Assembly: GCA_031761405.1 (NCBI GenBank)
Contig: JASEVX010000013.1
Coordinates: forward strand, 49,661,281 to 49,725,280
Source: Serripes groenlandicus
Taxonomy: Eukaryota; Mollusca; Bivalvia; Cardiida; Cardiidae
Direction: 5' to 3'
DNA: 64,000 bases
This document shows, in pieces, positions 39,113 through 48,980 of the stretch. The position numbers and the translations under genes are program-made. Numbering within the stretch: the first letter of the stretch is position 1; every line of letters begins with the position of its first letter. The notes below the pieces were generated by a model. It did no database searches, was not told where the DNA came from, and worked only from the letters and a program-made list of their open reading frames with translations.

Positions 39113-39711
39113 GAGATCCCCATAAGGGCAATGAAGTGAAGTTATAAAATGCATGAGTTTTCTTCCTATCCATCTTCTAAATAATGTAATTCAATACATC
39201 TGCAGATGGTAAGAACAATTCTTAATCATTTATCTGGTACGTTCATTGTACATCTTTGATCCTGAACTTAACTTAGCTTACACAATTCATGTTGTTAAGA
39301 TGTCAATGTAGTTGAATGAATGAAAATAACTTATTTAAGGCAAAAGCCTTAAAAAGACAAAGAAATAAATTTAGAAAAATGAAATAAATTCTTAGCCTGT
39401 AAGTCATCAGTATGTCCAGAAACTTGAAAAATGAATCATGGTGACCTCGTGCGCGGTAATTGCCGGCGACCGTGTATATCACACGGGCGTGAGGAATACG
39501 CTAGGCGCGATCTTTTTTCTGGATGAATTAAGGGTATTGAGATTATATATCAGGTATTAAATGACTGGTTATGTATTTTTGACATAAAAATTCTTTGTAG
39601 GCCACAGGTTTCCTTCTCACAAAACTTGAATGAATAGCTGAATGGATTTTTAGCAAATTCATTTGCTGCATCTGCTACAAGCTACCAGCTACAATACAAA
39701 ATTGATTGCAG
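39113..39711. other. Low-copy stretch with a CpG-dense 64-bp block
   Basis: 39449-39512 reads GTGCGCGGTAATTGCCGGCG, ACCGTGTATATCACACGG, GCGTGAGGAATACGC and TAGGCGCGATC: eleven CpG in ~64 bp in an otherwise CpG-poor window, with the inner palindrome CCGTGTATATCACACGG. No frame or family is recognised. Confidence 0.5.
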
Positions 39712-39943
39712 TTAACCCTTTCCGACATACAACAAACTTGCAGCAGACAACTTCGAAATCATCTGGGCGAAAATATGGAAAGTCTCTATAAATGAAAGTT
39801 CAAATATAACATTTAGTTGAAAATATTGTTACAAAAGGAGAAATTGCTCGTTTAGAGCAATTTCTTCTTTTGATGCCGATGTTCTCAAAAAGCTGTCTGC
39901 TGCAGAGGCGTCAGAAAAGTGTCTATATGTGGGAAAGGGTTAA
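39712..39943 (+). mobile_element. pbM MITE, full length, B left / A right mosaic
   Basis: Left CGACATACAACAAACTTGCAG (B) but right GCAGAGGCGTCAGAAAAGTG and the TTCTTCTTTTG of A. TTAA at both edges. Confidence 0.93.
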
Positions 39944-40013
39944 ATATTTGTACCTTGATGTTTTCTGGCTATTCATCTTCAAAGTGATGCAATTTATTAC
40001 ATCTACAGAGAGT

Positions 40014-40243
40014 TTAACCATTTCCCTCATACGACGATTCTGCAGCAGACTTACTTTGAACATATTTTGTCAAAAAATAGAAATCTCTATAATTGAATGG
40101 ATAACCTATGACTAAAAGTGGAAAACATTGTGGCACAAGGAGAAATTGCTTGTTTTGAGCAATTTCTTCTTTTGTCACTATGTTTGCAAAAAGCCGTCTG
40201 CTGCAGAGGCATCAGAAAGCGTCTATATGAGGAAAAGGGATAA
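40014..40243 (+). mobile_element. pbM MITE, full length, subfamily A1
   Basis: TTAACCATTTCCCTC, GCAGCAGACTTAC, GCTTG..TGAGC, right flank ATAA. Confidence 0.94.
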
Positions 40244-40354
40244 GAACAATTTTTTATCATCCATCGATTAAGTACATCATTGATCCTGCACTAAGTTTTG
40301 CTGGCTGCATCTCATGGATTGCCAGGGGAGTCTGTTACACCTACAACTGTTTTT

Positions 40355-40620
40355 CAGTGATAATTATCACCAAGACAGGTTCACCTAAATAAATGTTTGT
40401 TTCCTGGCTTTCTCACACCTGTAAGTCTATGTGGAAAAGCAGCCAGTTGCTTGGGAAGATTGTTGTGTGGAGTACTCCATGGTGTGAGAAAACCAGGAAA
40501 TGCATGAGTAAGTGAACTGGCCGCCGTGATATGACTGAGAAATTGTTAAAAACGGCGTTAAATCCCAATCAATCAATCAATCAATTCTCACACCTGTACC
40601 CCAAACAACTTGGTCAAAAT
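40355..40620 (-). mobile_element. SINE A interrupted by another SINE A
   Basis: TTTTTCAGTGATAATTATCAC, GTTTCCTGGCTTTC up to the duplicated TTCTCACACCTGTA, resuming after 40584. The host copy is old and diverged. Confidence 0.7.
40434..40584 (+). mobile_element. SINE A, 5'-truncated, nested in SINE A
   Basis: Exact 14-bp target duplication TTCTCACACCTGTA (40420-40433, 40585-40598). Begins AGTCTATGTGGAAAAGC, has GGAGTACTCCATGGTGTGAG, ends AACGGCGTTAAATCCC(AATC)n. Confidence 0.94.
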
Positions 40621-40838
40621 ACAATTGATTATAAAAAAGACTTAATCATAGTGCTTTTAAATTAAAATATATATTTCCAATATCTGAAGTATTTGTTTAA
40701 TAAATTACCGTTCATAGAGATGTTTATATTTTTACCTGTATGTTTTTCAAATTCTTCTGCTGAAGATTGGTTGTATTTGGGTTTGAAGCTTTACTTACAA
40801 GGTTAAAGCTTTCTTTACAACTAATAAACACATTCCTC

Positions 40839-41036
40839 CAAACCCTTTCCCTCATGTATAGACGCTTTCTGACGTCTCTGCAGCAGACAGCTTTTTGAAA
40901 ACATAGTGACAAACAAAACGAGCAATTTCTCCTTTTGCCACAATGTTTTTCCACTTTTAGTCATTGGTTATCCACTTATGACAAAATATGTTCAAAGTCG
41001 GCTGCTGCAGAATTGTCGTATGAGGGAAAGGGTTAA
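40839..41036 (-). mobile_element. pbM MITE, subfamily A1, two short deletions
   Basis: CCCTTTCCCTCATGTATAGACG. The left hairpin arm is deleted (GTGACAAACAAAACGAGC). TCAATTATAGAG is deleted. Right L end TGCAGAATTGTCG and TTAA shared with the next. Confidence 0.93.
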
Positions 41037-41248
41037 ACCCTTTCCAACATATCTAACTTAGACAATATTTAGTCAAAACTTTGAAAAGTATATAAGATTA
41101 TACGTATTATTATTGAATAAATTTAAAAACATTGTGGTAAAATGAGCAATTAATTGTTTTGAGCAATTATCTCCTTTGGTCATAATGTTTTTAAAAGTCA
41201 TCTGCTGCAGGAGACACCAGAGAGCGTCCATACGAGGGAAAGGGTGAA
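41033..41248 (+). mobile_element. pbM MITE, abutting, degraded left end
   Basis: TTAAACCCTTTCCAACATATC without CTGCAGCAG. Stem GAGCAATTAATTGTTTTGAGC. R end GCAGGAGACACCAGAGAGCG to GGGAAAGGGTGA. Confidence 0.78.
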
Positions 41249-41464
41249 TATCTAGAGCAGAAAAAAAAAGAAATCCCATAGGTAATTAAATCGGGCACAG
41301 AGAATTGTTGAAGCAGTTTGCATTAAAATTTCAACGGGCCATTAGCCATGCGTATTCATGTTTCATGTGTGTATTATGCTAAATTATAACAAATGTGCCC
41401 TCAACGCATCATCATATTAGAAGTACACAACCTTCACTTAACCTTATATACTTGGCGGAATTAA

Positions 41465-41990
41465 GCTCTAGATAAGGAGCATTTTTCATGTTCTAAAATC
41501 CTCATTTGACATTCAAACCCTATGTTGTGGGTACTCAAAAGAATCATCCCAGTGAGACAATTCTTTTGAGTACCCACAACATAGGAATGGGTCGAGTTTT
41601 AAGAGAAATATTGTGGGTGAAAGACCTGTTCACTCCCTCTTATCTTGTCCTATGCTGGGCCCGTCAGGCAAAAATGGGGATCAATAAGACTTCGAGGCAT
41701 AAAATGTAACAGTACCCGTATGCTGTAGGTACTCAAGTAACCAATGATACAGCCTTCATTTGGTTTATAAACAGGAGTATTCCTAAAATCTCTATTCATT
41801 CTCAACACGCTATGCCGTGGGTTTACTCAAGTAATCATTGTCCTTACTGTACCCTTAATAGAGGTACTGTCTAGCAAAAAACAAGGTACATATAATATAT
41901 GACCTTTGAATATTTCTAAAATCCTTATTTGACCTCTATTCCCGATGCTGTTGGTACTCTAATAATCGTGACACCATTCTGTATGTCCTA
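41465..41990 (+). mobile_element. Palindromic foldback element followed by three worn arm copies
   Basis: Main element 41465-41650: AGCTCTAGATAAGGAGC, arms AACCCTATGTTGTGGGTACT and reverse (41516-41586), end CTCCCTCTTATCTTG. Arm-like phrases then recur: GTATGCTGTAGGTACTCAAG (~41716), GCTATGCCGTGGGTTTACTC (~41809), GATGCTGTTGGTACTCTAAT (~41943). The last two are preceded by TTCCTAAAATC or TTTCTAAAATCC. Confidence 0.78.
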
Positions 41991-42019
41991 GCTGTATACC
42001 CATACAAGTTGCAGACCGT

Positions 42020-42120
42020 AACTGTTTCCAACATACAACAAATCTCAAGCAGACTACTTTAAATCATTAGCAGTCAAAGATATGGACTTGAAATAAATGA
42101 AATAAAGATTATTCATAGGG
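42020..42120 (+). mobile_element. pbM left-half fragment
   Basis: AACTGTTTCCAACATACAAC, CTCAAGCAGACTAC, GGACTTGAAATAAATG. Confidence 0.55.
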
Positions 42121-42132
42121 TTTGGTTGTATG

Positions 42133-42362
42133 ATAACCCTTTCCCTCATAAAGACGCTTTCTGACGCCTCTACAGCAGACGGCTTTTTGAAAACATAGTG
42201 ACAAAAGAAGAAATTGCACAAAACGTGCAATTTCTCCTTTTGCCACAATGTTTTCCACTTTTTGTCATAGGTTATCCAATCAATTATGGAGATTTTCTAT
42301 TTTTTGACAAAATACGTTCAAAGTCGTCTGCTGCAGAATTGTCGTATGAGGGAAAGGGTTAA
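42133..42362 (-). mobile_element. pbM MITE, full length, subfamily A2
   Basis: ATAA left, TTAA right. AAAGACGCTTTCTGACGCC, CTACAGCAGACGG, GCACAAAACGTGC, TTTTTGTCATAGG, ACAAAATACGTTC. Confidence 0.95.
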
Positions 42363-42404
42363 TGCAGCCCCTGGCAGCCACTGTTTTTCAACCAATTATT
42401 ATGG

Positions 42405-42652
42405 TTTGAATACATTTCCTACAATGATTTCAACTCTATCAAACAGTTATTCATTCATTTATAGTTTTTCCATAGTTTTGCTTATGTTTTCAAAGTCATC
42501 TGCTGCAGATTTTTTGTATGTGGGAAAGGGTTAACTAAATTATGTTGTGGTAGGAAAATAGGAGCAATTGATGTTTTCAGCAATTTCAAAAATGTTTTTA
42601 AACCAAACATCTAATAATCGGATTGAAGGGTGTCTTTGTACAGGAAAAGGTT
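42405..42652 (-). mobile_element. pbM right part (to 42534) and a decayed remnant
   Basis: First: TTTCAACTCTATCAAAC, CATCTGCTGCAGATTTTTTG, GTGGGAAAGGGTTAA. Remnant 42540-42652: ATAGGAGCAATTGATG..CAGGAAAAGGTTGA. Confidence 0.65.
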
Positions 42653-42810
42653 GAACACAGGATAAAATGTTTTCCTATCATTTTTTTAAAGGACATAAAC
42701 ATGTCAAATTTCTGAAGGGATCCTTATGTCAATGACAAAAACATATAACAGATAAACATTGACATTTAAGACTTCACTTTTTGTTTTCATCACAGAACTT
42801 GCTAATAATG

Positions 42811-43224
42811 TTAACCCTTTTCAATGCGACTGATATCTGTATTATAAAAATATGGAAAATCTCTATATATGAGCCATCCCACGAGGAAAACCAACATTGT
42901 GGACTTCGCGTAAAGTATTGAATCGGATTCGTCCAAGCATGCCGCGCAGGCTTACCCGGATAGACAATGTTCACCTCCTGTGGATTTTATGTTTCAGGAA
43001 TCATTACTCTACACTTCTATCCCCCTTAAATGGAATGTGTCGGGTCGGATCAGTCTGCGCGGGCAGATCTCAGTCAATACATTACGCAGAAGCCATAATG
43101 TTGGTTTTCTCGTGGGATGGCTTATATATGAAAATATGATCATTGAATATGGATTGAAAACATTATGAAATATGGAGACAATTTCTACTGTAGCCACAAT
43201 GCTTTGCATCTGCAGGTCAGAAAG
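42811..43224 (+). mobile_element. pbM MITE interrupted by an 8-bp-TSD element
   Basis: TTAACCCTTTTCAATGCG, then TATGGAAAATCTCTATATATG to 42871. Continues at 43131 with AAAATATGATCATTG, GATTGAAAACATTATG, TTGCATCTGCAGGTCAGAAAG. Confidence 0.75.
42872..43122. mobile_element. Inverted-repeat MITE, 251 bp, 8-bp target duplication
   Basis: Ends AGCCATCCCACGAGGAAAAC + CAACATTGTGG and, reversed, AGCCATCCCACGAGAAAACC + AACATTATGG (one indel, one mismatch in ~31 bp). Flanked by TATATATG at 42864-42871 and 43123-43130. Interior is GC-richer (CATGCCGCGCAGGC, GTCTGCGCGGGCAG). An 8-bp duplication fits hAT, P or Merlin. From memory it resembles a widespread bivalve MITE with GAGCC..CATGAGAAAACCAACAT termini. 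Confidence 0.88.
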
Positions 43225-43440
43225 AGTTTCCTTCATACAACAATTCTGCAGCAGACGACTTTGAACATATTTTCTCAAAAGATAAAAAAATCTCTATAAT
43301 TGAATGGATAACCTATGACTTAAAGTGGAAAACATTGTGTCAAAAGGAGGAATTGCTCGTTTTGAGCAATTTCTTTTTTTGTCACTATGTATTCCAAAAG
43401 CCGTCTGTTGAAGAGGCGTCAATATGAGGAAAAGGGTTAA
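43225..43440 (+). mobile_element. pbM MITE, subfamily A1, left terminus clipped
   Basis: Begins GTTTCCTTCATACAAC without CCC. GCTCG..TGAGC hairpin. Right end shortened to GAGGCGTCAATATGAGG and TTAA. Confidence 0.9.
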
Positions 43441-43844
43441 ATTAGTATACAAGTTTTATGAATAAATTAACCTAAAACACAGGTACTTTAATATACTCAG
43501 ATGTGAGCTAGTTTAAAAACTATATAATTATTGATTTCGTAAATTTATTTTTGGAATGGGCTGTCACATCTCGAGTGCTGAGTGTGTTTGGTAGATCTGA
43601 TTGTAACGGACAATATGATGCCTCACCAGCTGACACCTTTTACAACATTGTGGGAAAAAGTAAAGACTCTGCTCATCATGAACAAGTTTAAATTTAATTT
43701 TCTTACAATGTTTTCAGCCCTGCTTCAAAATTACAATAACAATTTCTTCAAACATAATTATTTCAGACTTAATCATCATGGCATAATCGCCATCAAAAAA
43801 GAAACATGGAGTAACACATTTTCCTTCTTTTTTATTTTAGATTT
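43441..43844. other. Low-copy stretch with a worn pbM remnant
   Basis: ~43600-43730 holds ATGATGCCTCACCAGCTGAC, ACATTGTGGGAAAAAG, CTGCTCATCATGAAC, CTTACAATGTTTTCAGCC. The rest is unassigned. Confidence 0.45.
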
Positions 43845-44040
43845 GGGTTTTACGTCGTTTTAAACATTATTTCAGTCATATCACAGCGACAGATTGATTA
43901 TTCATGATCCCTCGGTAAACAAACCAGTACTAGGCTAGGAGATGTGCCTTGCCCAAAGGCACTCAATCATGACATGACCATTGCGCTGCGACTGGGGATT
44001 GAATCCAGGACGCCCAAACACATTATCAGATAATACCAAC
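43845..44040 (-). mobile_element. SINE B, diverged
   Basis: GGGTTTTACGTCGTTTTAAAC, GTAAACAAACCAGTACTAGG, TGTGCCTTGCCCAAAGGC, CGACTGGGGATTGAATCC (reverse box B). The box A region is worn. Confidence 0.75.
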
Positions 44041-44303
44041 TTGATAAGACAACCCTTTCAATCACAAACTCCATCTAACCCCATTTTAAAATGGCTTTTG
44101 CCATAAAAAATAAACCATTCAGCCATGCATTTAAAAACAGCGTTTGAAATCAAGTGATCTTTTTTTTTTTAACCGCTGAAAGGATGAATTATTAAACAGT
44201 GTACAATTACAGCAAGCTATGACAGTATTGGACATAAAAAATTTTGTTTTTATTATATATACACAAACAAAATGTAGTGTATTGTAAAATGCTTGAAAAG
44301 GTT
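44041..44303. other. No recognisable feature
   Basis: AT-rich low-copy sequence. Confidence 0.4.
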
Positions 44304-44503
44304 TTAACCCTTTCCCAAATACAACAAATCTGTAGCAGAAGACTTTGAATAAATCTCCATTAATGACAGTTTAATTTTTAAAAACAATTCGGCAAATGGT
44401 GAAATTGCTCATTTAATGAGCAATTTCACCTTTGCCACAGTGTTTTCAAAAGTCGTCTGCCGCAGAGGCGTTTGAACACATCTATATGTGGTAAAGGTTT
44501 TAA
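44304..44503 (+). mobile_element. pbM MITE, subfamily B
   Basis: TTAA both edges. ACAACAAATCTGTAGCAG, perfect stem GCTCATTTAATGAGC, GTCTGCCGCAGAGGCG, terminal GGTAAAGG. Another terminus (CCCTAGTTTACATAAAGGTG) follows on the shared TTAA. Confidence 0.9.
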
Positions 44504-44715
44504 CCCTAGTTTACATAAAGGTGCGTCTTTTTGACCCTCGGTATTGGCTGCCACATTTCCTCATGTAAACCATTAGAATTGTACAAAATTGAAATTCATT
44601 TGTTGGGGAAAATAATAAATGAAACTTTCAACAGTATTTCAGTTTCATGGGTAAATTACCGTGGTATGTCTATCCCCACACCTGTAAATAAGTGGTAAGT
44701 ATTTTCACTTTCAGT

Positions 44716-44790
44716 TTTAGCACTTTCCCACATACAACAACCTGCAGCAGACGACTTTGAAAAACATATTGGAAATAATGTGAAACAATC
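44716..44790 (+). mobile_element. pbM left-end fragment
   Basis: TTAGCACTTTCCCACATAC, AACAACCTGCAGCAGACG then a break. Confidence 0.65.
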
Positions 44791-44794
44791 TGTA

Positions 44795-44896
44795 GAAGCC
44801 GTTGGTTGAGTGGTTGGAATTTTTTCGAAGTTAAGCAACGTACGTCATCGCAGTTAGTGCCAGGATGGGTGACCCGCAGTTGCTCGGCTCCGTGAA
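44795..44896 (+). pseudogene. 5S rRNA-like sequence (pseudogene or 5S-derived SINE head)
   Basis: GAAGTTAAGCAACG then GTTAGTGCCAGGATGGGTGA + CCCGC match, in order, the box A and box C parts of the 5S internal promoter (AAGCTAAGC..GGTTAGTACTTGGATGGG). The 5' third is unlike 5S and the 3' end is split by SINE B. Not functional as rRNA; 5S-headed SINEs (SINE3) are the best alternative explanation. Confidence 0.6.
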
Positions 44897-45064
44897 TTTA
44901 TTTATTCATTGGGGTTTTACGCCGCTTTCAACATTATTTCAGTTATATCACGGCGACAGTTCACTTATTCATGATCCCTGGATAAACAAACCAGTACTAG
45001 GCTAGAAAATGTGCCGTGACTGGGGATCGAACCCGGGACACCAGACGCTAACCACAGCGGATTC
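44897..45064 (-). mobile_element. SINE B inserted in the 5S-like sequence
   Basis: Exact 14-bp target duplication CTCGGCTCCGTGAA (44883-44896, 45065-45078). Body with GGGGTTTTACGCCGC, ACCAGTACTAGGCTAG. Head shortened between GGGGATCGAACCCGG and GCTAACCACAGCGG. Confidence 0.93.
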
Positions 45065-45199
45065 CTCGGCTCCGTGAAGGAAGGACTAGGTACACGTTAC
45101 AATTGTAATAAATTCAGAAGATTGAAAAATGTCCTCAACTTGAAAAAAAGTCCCATCAGGTTACATGATGTTTAAATGTTATATTGCTAAACGCTGAAG

Positions 45200-45424
45200 T
45201 TATCCCTTTTCAACATGCCAACGCATTTTCACACATCTGCAGCAGATGACTTTTGAAAGCATATAATAAGGGTAAAGGAGAAATTGCTCCAAATCACACA
45301 ATTTCCTTTTCCCCACAATATTTTCAATGCTATTTATTTATTTTATCTTTTTTTATATAGATGTTTTCTATATTTTTTCCTAAATGTTTTAACTGTAGAT
45401 GGTGTATACGTGGGTAAGGGTTAA
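45200..45424 (-). mobile_element. pbM MITE, subfamily B, diverged
   Basis: TTATCCCTTTTCAACATGCC, GCATTTTCACACATCTGCAGC, worn stem TTGCTCCAAATCACACAAT, right TAGATGGTGTATACGTGGG and TTAA. Confidence 0.8.
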
Positions 45425-45488
45425 AACAAAAGAAAGTTTTACTGACCTACATTTAAGTACACTAATCCATCAATTCAGTTCTAGCTAT

Positions 45489-45948
45489 TTAACCCTTTCC
45501 CTCATATAGACGCTTTCTGATGCCTTTGCTGCAGACAGCTTTTTGAAAACATAGTGACAAAAGAATGTATATTGTTTTATGGCGCATCGACAGCTAAGGT
45601 CATTTAGCGCGCAATTAAATTTAATTATTCATGATCCCTGGGTAAACAAACCAGTACTAGGCTAGAAAATGTGCCTTGCCCAAGGGCACTCCACCATGAC
45701 TGTAATGCCGCGACTGGGGATCGAACCCGGGTCACCCGGTTTCGAAATCCCCGACGCTAACCACTCGACCAAAGGGGATTCCAGTGACAAAAGAAGAAAT
45801 TGCTCAAAACAAGCAATTTCTCCTTTTGCCAAAATGTTTATCACTTTTAGTCGTAGGTTATCCATACAATTGTAGAGATTTTTTATTTTTTGACAAAACA
45901 TGTTCAAAGTCGTCTGCTGCAGGATTGTCGTATGTGGGAAAAGGTTGA
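45489..45948 (-). mobile_element. pbM MITE, subfamily A1, split by SINE B
   Basis: Left part to AGTGACAAAAGAA (45565), right part from the duplicated AGTGACAAAAGAA (45783). TTAA left, TTGA right. With the SINE removed the copy is full length. Confidence 0.95.
45566..45782 (-). mobile_element. SINE B, complete, nested in pbM
   Basis: 13-bp target duplication AGTGACAAAAGAA at 45553-45565 and 45783-45795. Minus strand starts GGAATCCCCTTTGGTCGAGT, with GGGTTCGATCCCC box B, and ends TATGGCGCATCG reversed to the ACAATATACA tail. It has the same tail type as the copy at 33328. Confidence 0.96.
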
Positions 45949-46190
45949 CCCCACTTCCCACATACAACAAATCTGCAGCAGACGAAAAAAAAATTTTGAA
46001 TAATCAGAAAAATCCCTATACATATAACTGTATAAATGAAAGTGCAATTACCTGAAAAGAGTTGAAAACACTATGGCAAAAGGATAAATTGTTCATCATG
46101 ATTGATTCCTTCATTTACCACAATGTTTTAATAAGTCCTATGCTGCAGAGGTGCAGAAATCATCTACATGACTTTGTGGGAAAGGGTTAA
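45945..46190 (+). mobile_element. pbM MITE, abutting, subfamily B
   Basis: TTGACCCCACTTCCCACATAC, ACAACAAATCTGCAGCAG, nine A after GACG, right CTGCAGAGGTGCAGAAATC and TTAA. Shares TTGA with the preceding copy. Confidence 0.88.
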
Positions 46191-46966
46191 ATACACCTTA
46201 CTAAGGCCTCTGCTGCTAATAGTTAAATGGGGGGTGTAGGGGGTGGGGAGAAAGCTTATAAAACTATCAATCGTTTCACGCAAAACGAGTGTAATCGCAT
46301 CTTGAAACAGGATGCAGTTACAACCGCTTTGCATGAATACTACAGTGTGGCTTCTGCGATGAAAAACAAGACTAAGGGATAAAAACATATGATTACTTAA
46401 TCAAAGAAGATATGCGCTTATCATGAAGAGAGCTGTTTTACAGGCAGAACGTTGAGTATTTTGGCAGATAGTTCAAAGAAGGAGAACATCCCTCATTTCT
46501 TCACATTTTACACCCTTCCTCTGGGTTCCAATCCATTTCATTTTTCACTTTTCAAGGAACCAGTCAACAAGACTGAGCATTTGATTGGATGAAAACTATT
46601 GCATCATCAAAAACTGACAAATCAATGGAGAATCTTTTAGACTGCTTTACACAATATTTTTTTTTTTAATTTGAATAATTATGAAGAGATAGTGGCACCA
46701 ACCTATCCCCAGGGTCATAATTGTTTCTTATTCTGTTTGATCAAGGAATCCATTAAAAAAATTGTGATTAATTTTATTTTCAACGCAACAAATGAAAAAT
46801 CGAGAAAGAAAGGTACTGGCGTATCATTGCAGACTGTATCTACACTATAATTATAATTATATATTTCTTCTGCAGATTTGTTTGATATTTCCTATAAATA
46901 TGGAATTATATTTTGCAACTAATATTTTGCGACTAATTCCTTGATCAAAGGTTCACATGCAATGCT
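46191..46966. other. No recognisable feature
   Basis: The longest repeat-poor stretch (~775 bp). A phrase AGTTACAACCGCTTTGCATG (~46315) recalls the terminus of the 26761 element but is isolated. No gene-like frame. Confidence 0.4.
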
Positions 46967-47195
46967 GAAGCCTTTCCCTCATATGACAATTCTGCAGCAG
47001 ACGACTTTGAACATATTTTGTCAAAAAATAGAAAATCTCCATAATTAAATGGCTAACCTATGACAAAAAGTGGAAAACATTGTGGCAAAAGGAATAATTG
47101 CATGTTTTGTGCAATTTCTTCTTTTATCACTATGTTTTTAAAAAGCCATCTGCTGCAGAGGCATCAGAAAGCGTCTATATGAGGGAAAGGGTTAA
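46967..47195 (+). mobile_element. pbM MITE, subfamily A2-like, left CCC eroded
   Basis: GAAGCCTTTCCCTCATATGAC; GACAAAAAGTGG; GCATG..TGTGC; right GGGAAAGGGTTAA. Confidence 0.93.
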
Positions 47196-47326
47196 TACTG
47201 CATGCTATGTATAGAGAAAAAACTATAATTGTAGTAGCTACAATGAGCCCAGTGCATGAACAAGTTGGCCTTTCTTTTCTGAACAGTGGTAGGTTTAAAT
47301 CATCATATCTACCTGCTCAGAACTAT

Positions 47327-47552
47327 CAGTTTATTTATTGGAATTTTACGCCGCTTTCAACATTATTTCAGTTATATCACGGCGACAGTTCACTTATTCA
47401 TGATCCCTGGGTAAACAAACCAGTACTAGGCTAGAAAATGTGCCTTGCCCAAGGGCACACCACCATGACCGTAGTGCCGCGACTGGGGATCGAACCCTGG
47501 ACACCCGGTTTCGAAATCCCTGACGCTAACCACTCGACCACAGCGGATTCCT
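47327..47552 (-). mobile_element. SINE B, complete, 11-bp target duplication
   Basis: CTCAGAACTAT at 47316-47326 and 47553-47563. Body GGAATTTTACGCCGCTTTC, ATATCACGGCGACAG, ACCAGTACTAGGCTAG, reverse box B GGGATCGAACCC, reverse box A GCTAACCACTCGACCAC. Confidence 0.94.
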
Positions 47553-47720
47553 CTCAGAACTATGATCAGACTCTACACTTAAGTTGATCTTTCTGAAAAG
47601 TGTAGATTCAGATCATCTTGTCCACCTGCTAATTAAGTCCTACCAGATTAAACACAAGTTGACACAGGAGCCAGTGCATGAGAAAAGGTACAAGTTGGCG
47701 TTTCTGCATAGTGTTAAGCT

Positions 47721-47956
47721 TTAACACTTTCCCTCATACGACAATTCTGCACAGACGACTTTGAACATATTTTGTCAAAAAATAGAAAATCTCTATAATT
47801 TAATTGATATATATAACCTATGACTAAAAGTGAAAAAAAATTGTGTCAAAAGGAGAAATTGCTCGTCTTGAGCAATTTCTTCTTTTGTCACTTTGTTTTC
47901 AAAAAGCCGTCTGCTGCAGAGGGGTCAGAAAGCGTCTATATGAGGGAAAGGGTCCA
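47721..47956 (+). mobile_element. pbM MITE, subfamily A1
   Basis: TTAACACTTTCCCTC. TCTGCACAGACG lost GCAG. GCTCGTCTTGAGC stem. Ends GGGAAAGGGTCCA. Confidence 0.93.
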
Positions 47957-48060
47957 ACCATCTTGTCCGCTTGCTCAGTTGTATCAGATTATACCCAAGT
48001 TGACAGAATCTTCTAACAACGCTTGTGTGTAAATGAAATGTGAACAGTGTAGATCTGGAT

Positions 48061-48980
48061 CTAAACTGTTCACAAAACCGCTGTAAAGAAAATGTCAACC
48101 TATACCATTTCTCAAGGAAATGTTCAGATATAGACATGAAATGATTGATTAACTGTATCTCTATAACAAATTGCCAAATTGTACTTTTTCCCCCCAAGGA
48201 CACCCTCAAATATTAACACGAAAAGAAATCACTACATGTATTTTATTAACACTACATGTATTAAGAAATGCCAGGGATGGCAAAATTCATTGTCCGTATT
48301 GCCCAGCTTGTCCCAGAGCCTGTGCGGACAAGTGAAATTTTGTAATGATTTACTATATAACTATCATAGAGACAACTTCGACAAGTGCAAAATAGTATTT
48401 TGAAAAAACGGAAAGTAAGACAAAATCATATTTCGCCACCCCTGAATGCCATAACGTACGTTTTCCAAACGACAACCTTAAATATAGACACGAAAGGAAT
48501 AATTAATTGTATTCTATTTTCTAAGAAATGCCATATCATACCTTTTCCAAAGGACAACCTCGAATATAGACACGAAAGGAATCATTAACTGTATTCTATT
48601 TTTCTAAGAAATGCCATATCATACCTTTTCCAAAGGACAACTTCGAATATAGACACGAAAGAAATCATTAACTGTATTCTATTAACCCTTTCCCTAATAC
48701 GACAATCCTGCAGCAGACGACTTTGAACATATTTTGTCAAAAATTGGAAAATCTCTATAATTGAATGGATAACCTATGACTAAAAGTGGAAAACATTGTG
48801 ACAAAAGGAGAAATTGCTCGTTCTGAGCAATTTCTTCTTTTGTCACTATGTTTTCAAAAAGCCGTCTGCTGCAGAGGCGTCAGAAAGCGTCTATATGAGG
48901 GAAAGGGTTAACCACTGTAAAGAAATGCCAACTTGTACCTTTTCCCATGTCCCGGTTAATATTGGAATTTACATCTCTAG
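48061..48980. repeat. Tandem repeat, ~82 bp, ~6-7 units, with a pbM inside
   Basis: TATAGACACGAAAGGAAT-like words at 48483, 48565 and 48648 (periods 82, 83), with older units at ~48130 and ~48220 and one after the pbM (48915 on). Shared phrase CTTTTCCAAAGGACAACCTC. Confidence 0.82.
48682..48911 (+). mobile_element. pbM MITE, full length, subfamily A1
   Basis: TTAA both edges. GCTCGTTCTGAGC stem. It sits in the TATTCTATTAAC of an 82-bp unit. Confidence 0.95.

Larger units (their letters stand above)
47196..48060. repeat. Degenerate tandem repeat, units of ~110 bp or more, with insertions
   Basis: Recurring phrases AGTGCATGAACAAGTTGGC / AGTGCATGAGAAAAGG, TCATCATATCTACCTGCTC / TCATCTTGTCCACCTGC / CATCTTGTCCGCTTGCTC, and AACACAAGTTGACA / ACCCAAGTTGACAG. 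A SINE B (47327-47552) and a pbM (47721-47956) interrupt it. Confidence 0.6.

Noticed and set aside
42774..43278. Several 62-89-codon frames around 43 kb on both strands
   Set aside because: They run across the 251-bp MITE and its host pbM. Overlapping open frames on both strands reflect its inverted repeats.
44795..44896. Functional 5S rRNA gene
   Set aside because: Only the internal promoter-like portion matches, the 5' third differs, and a SINE B interrupts the 3' end.
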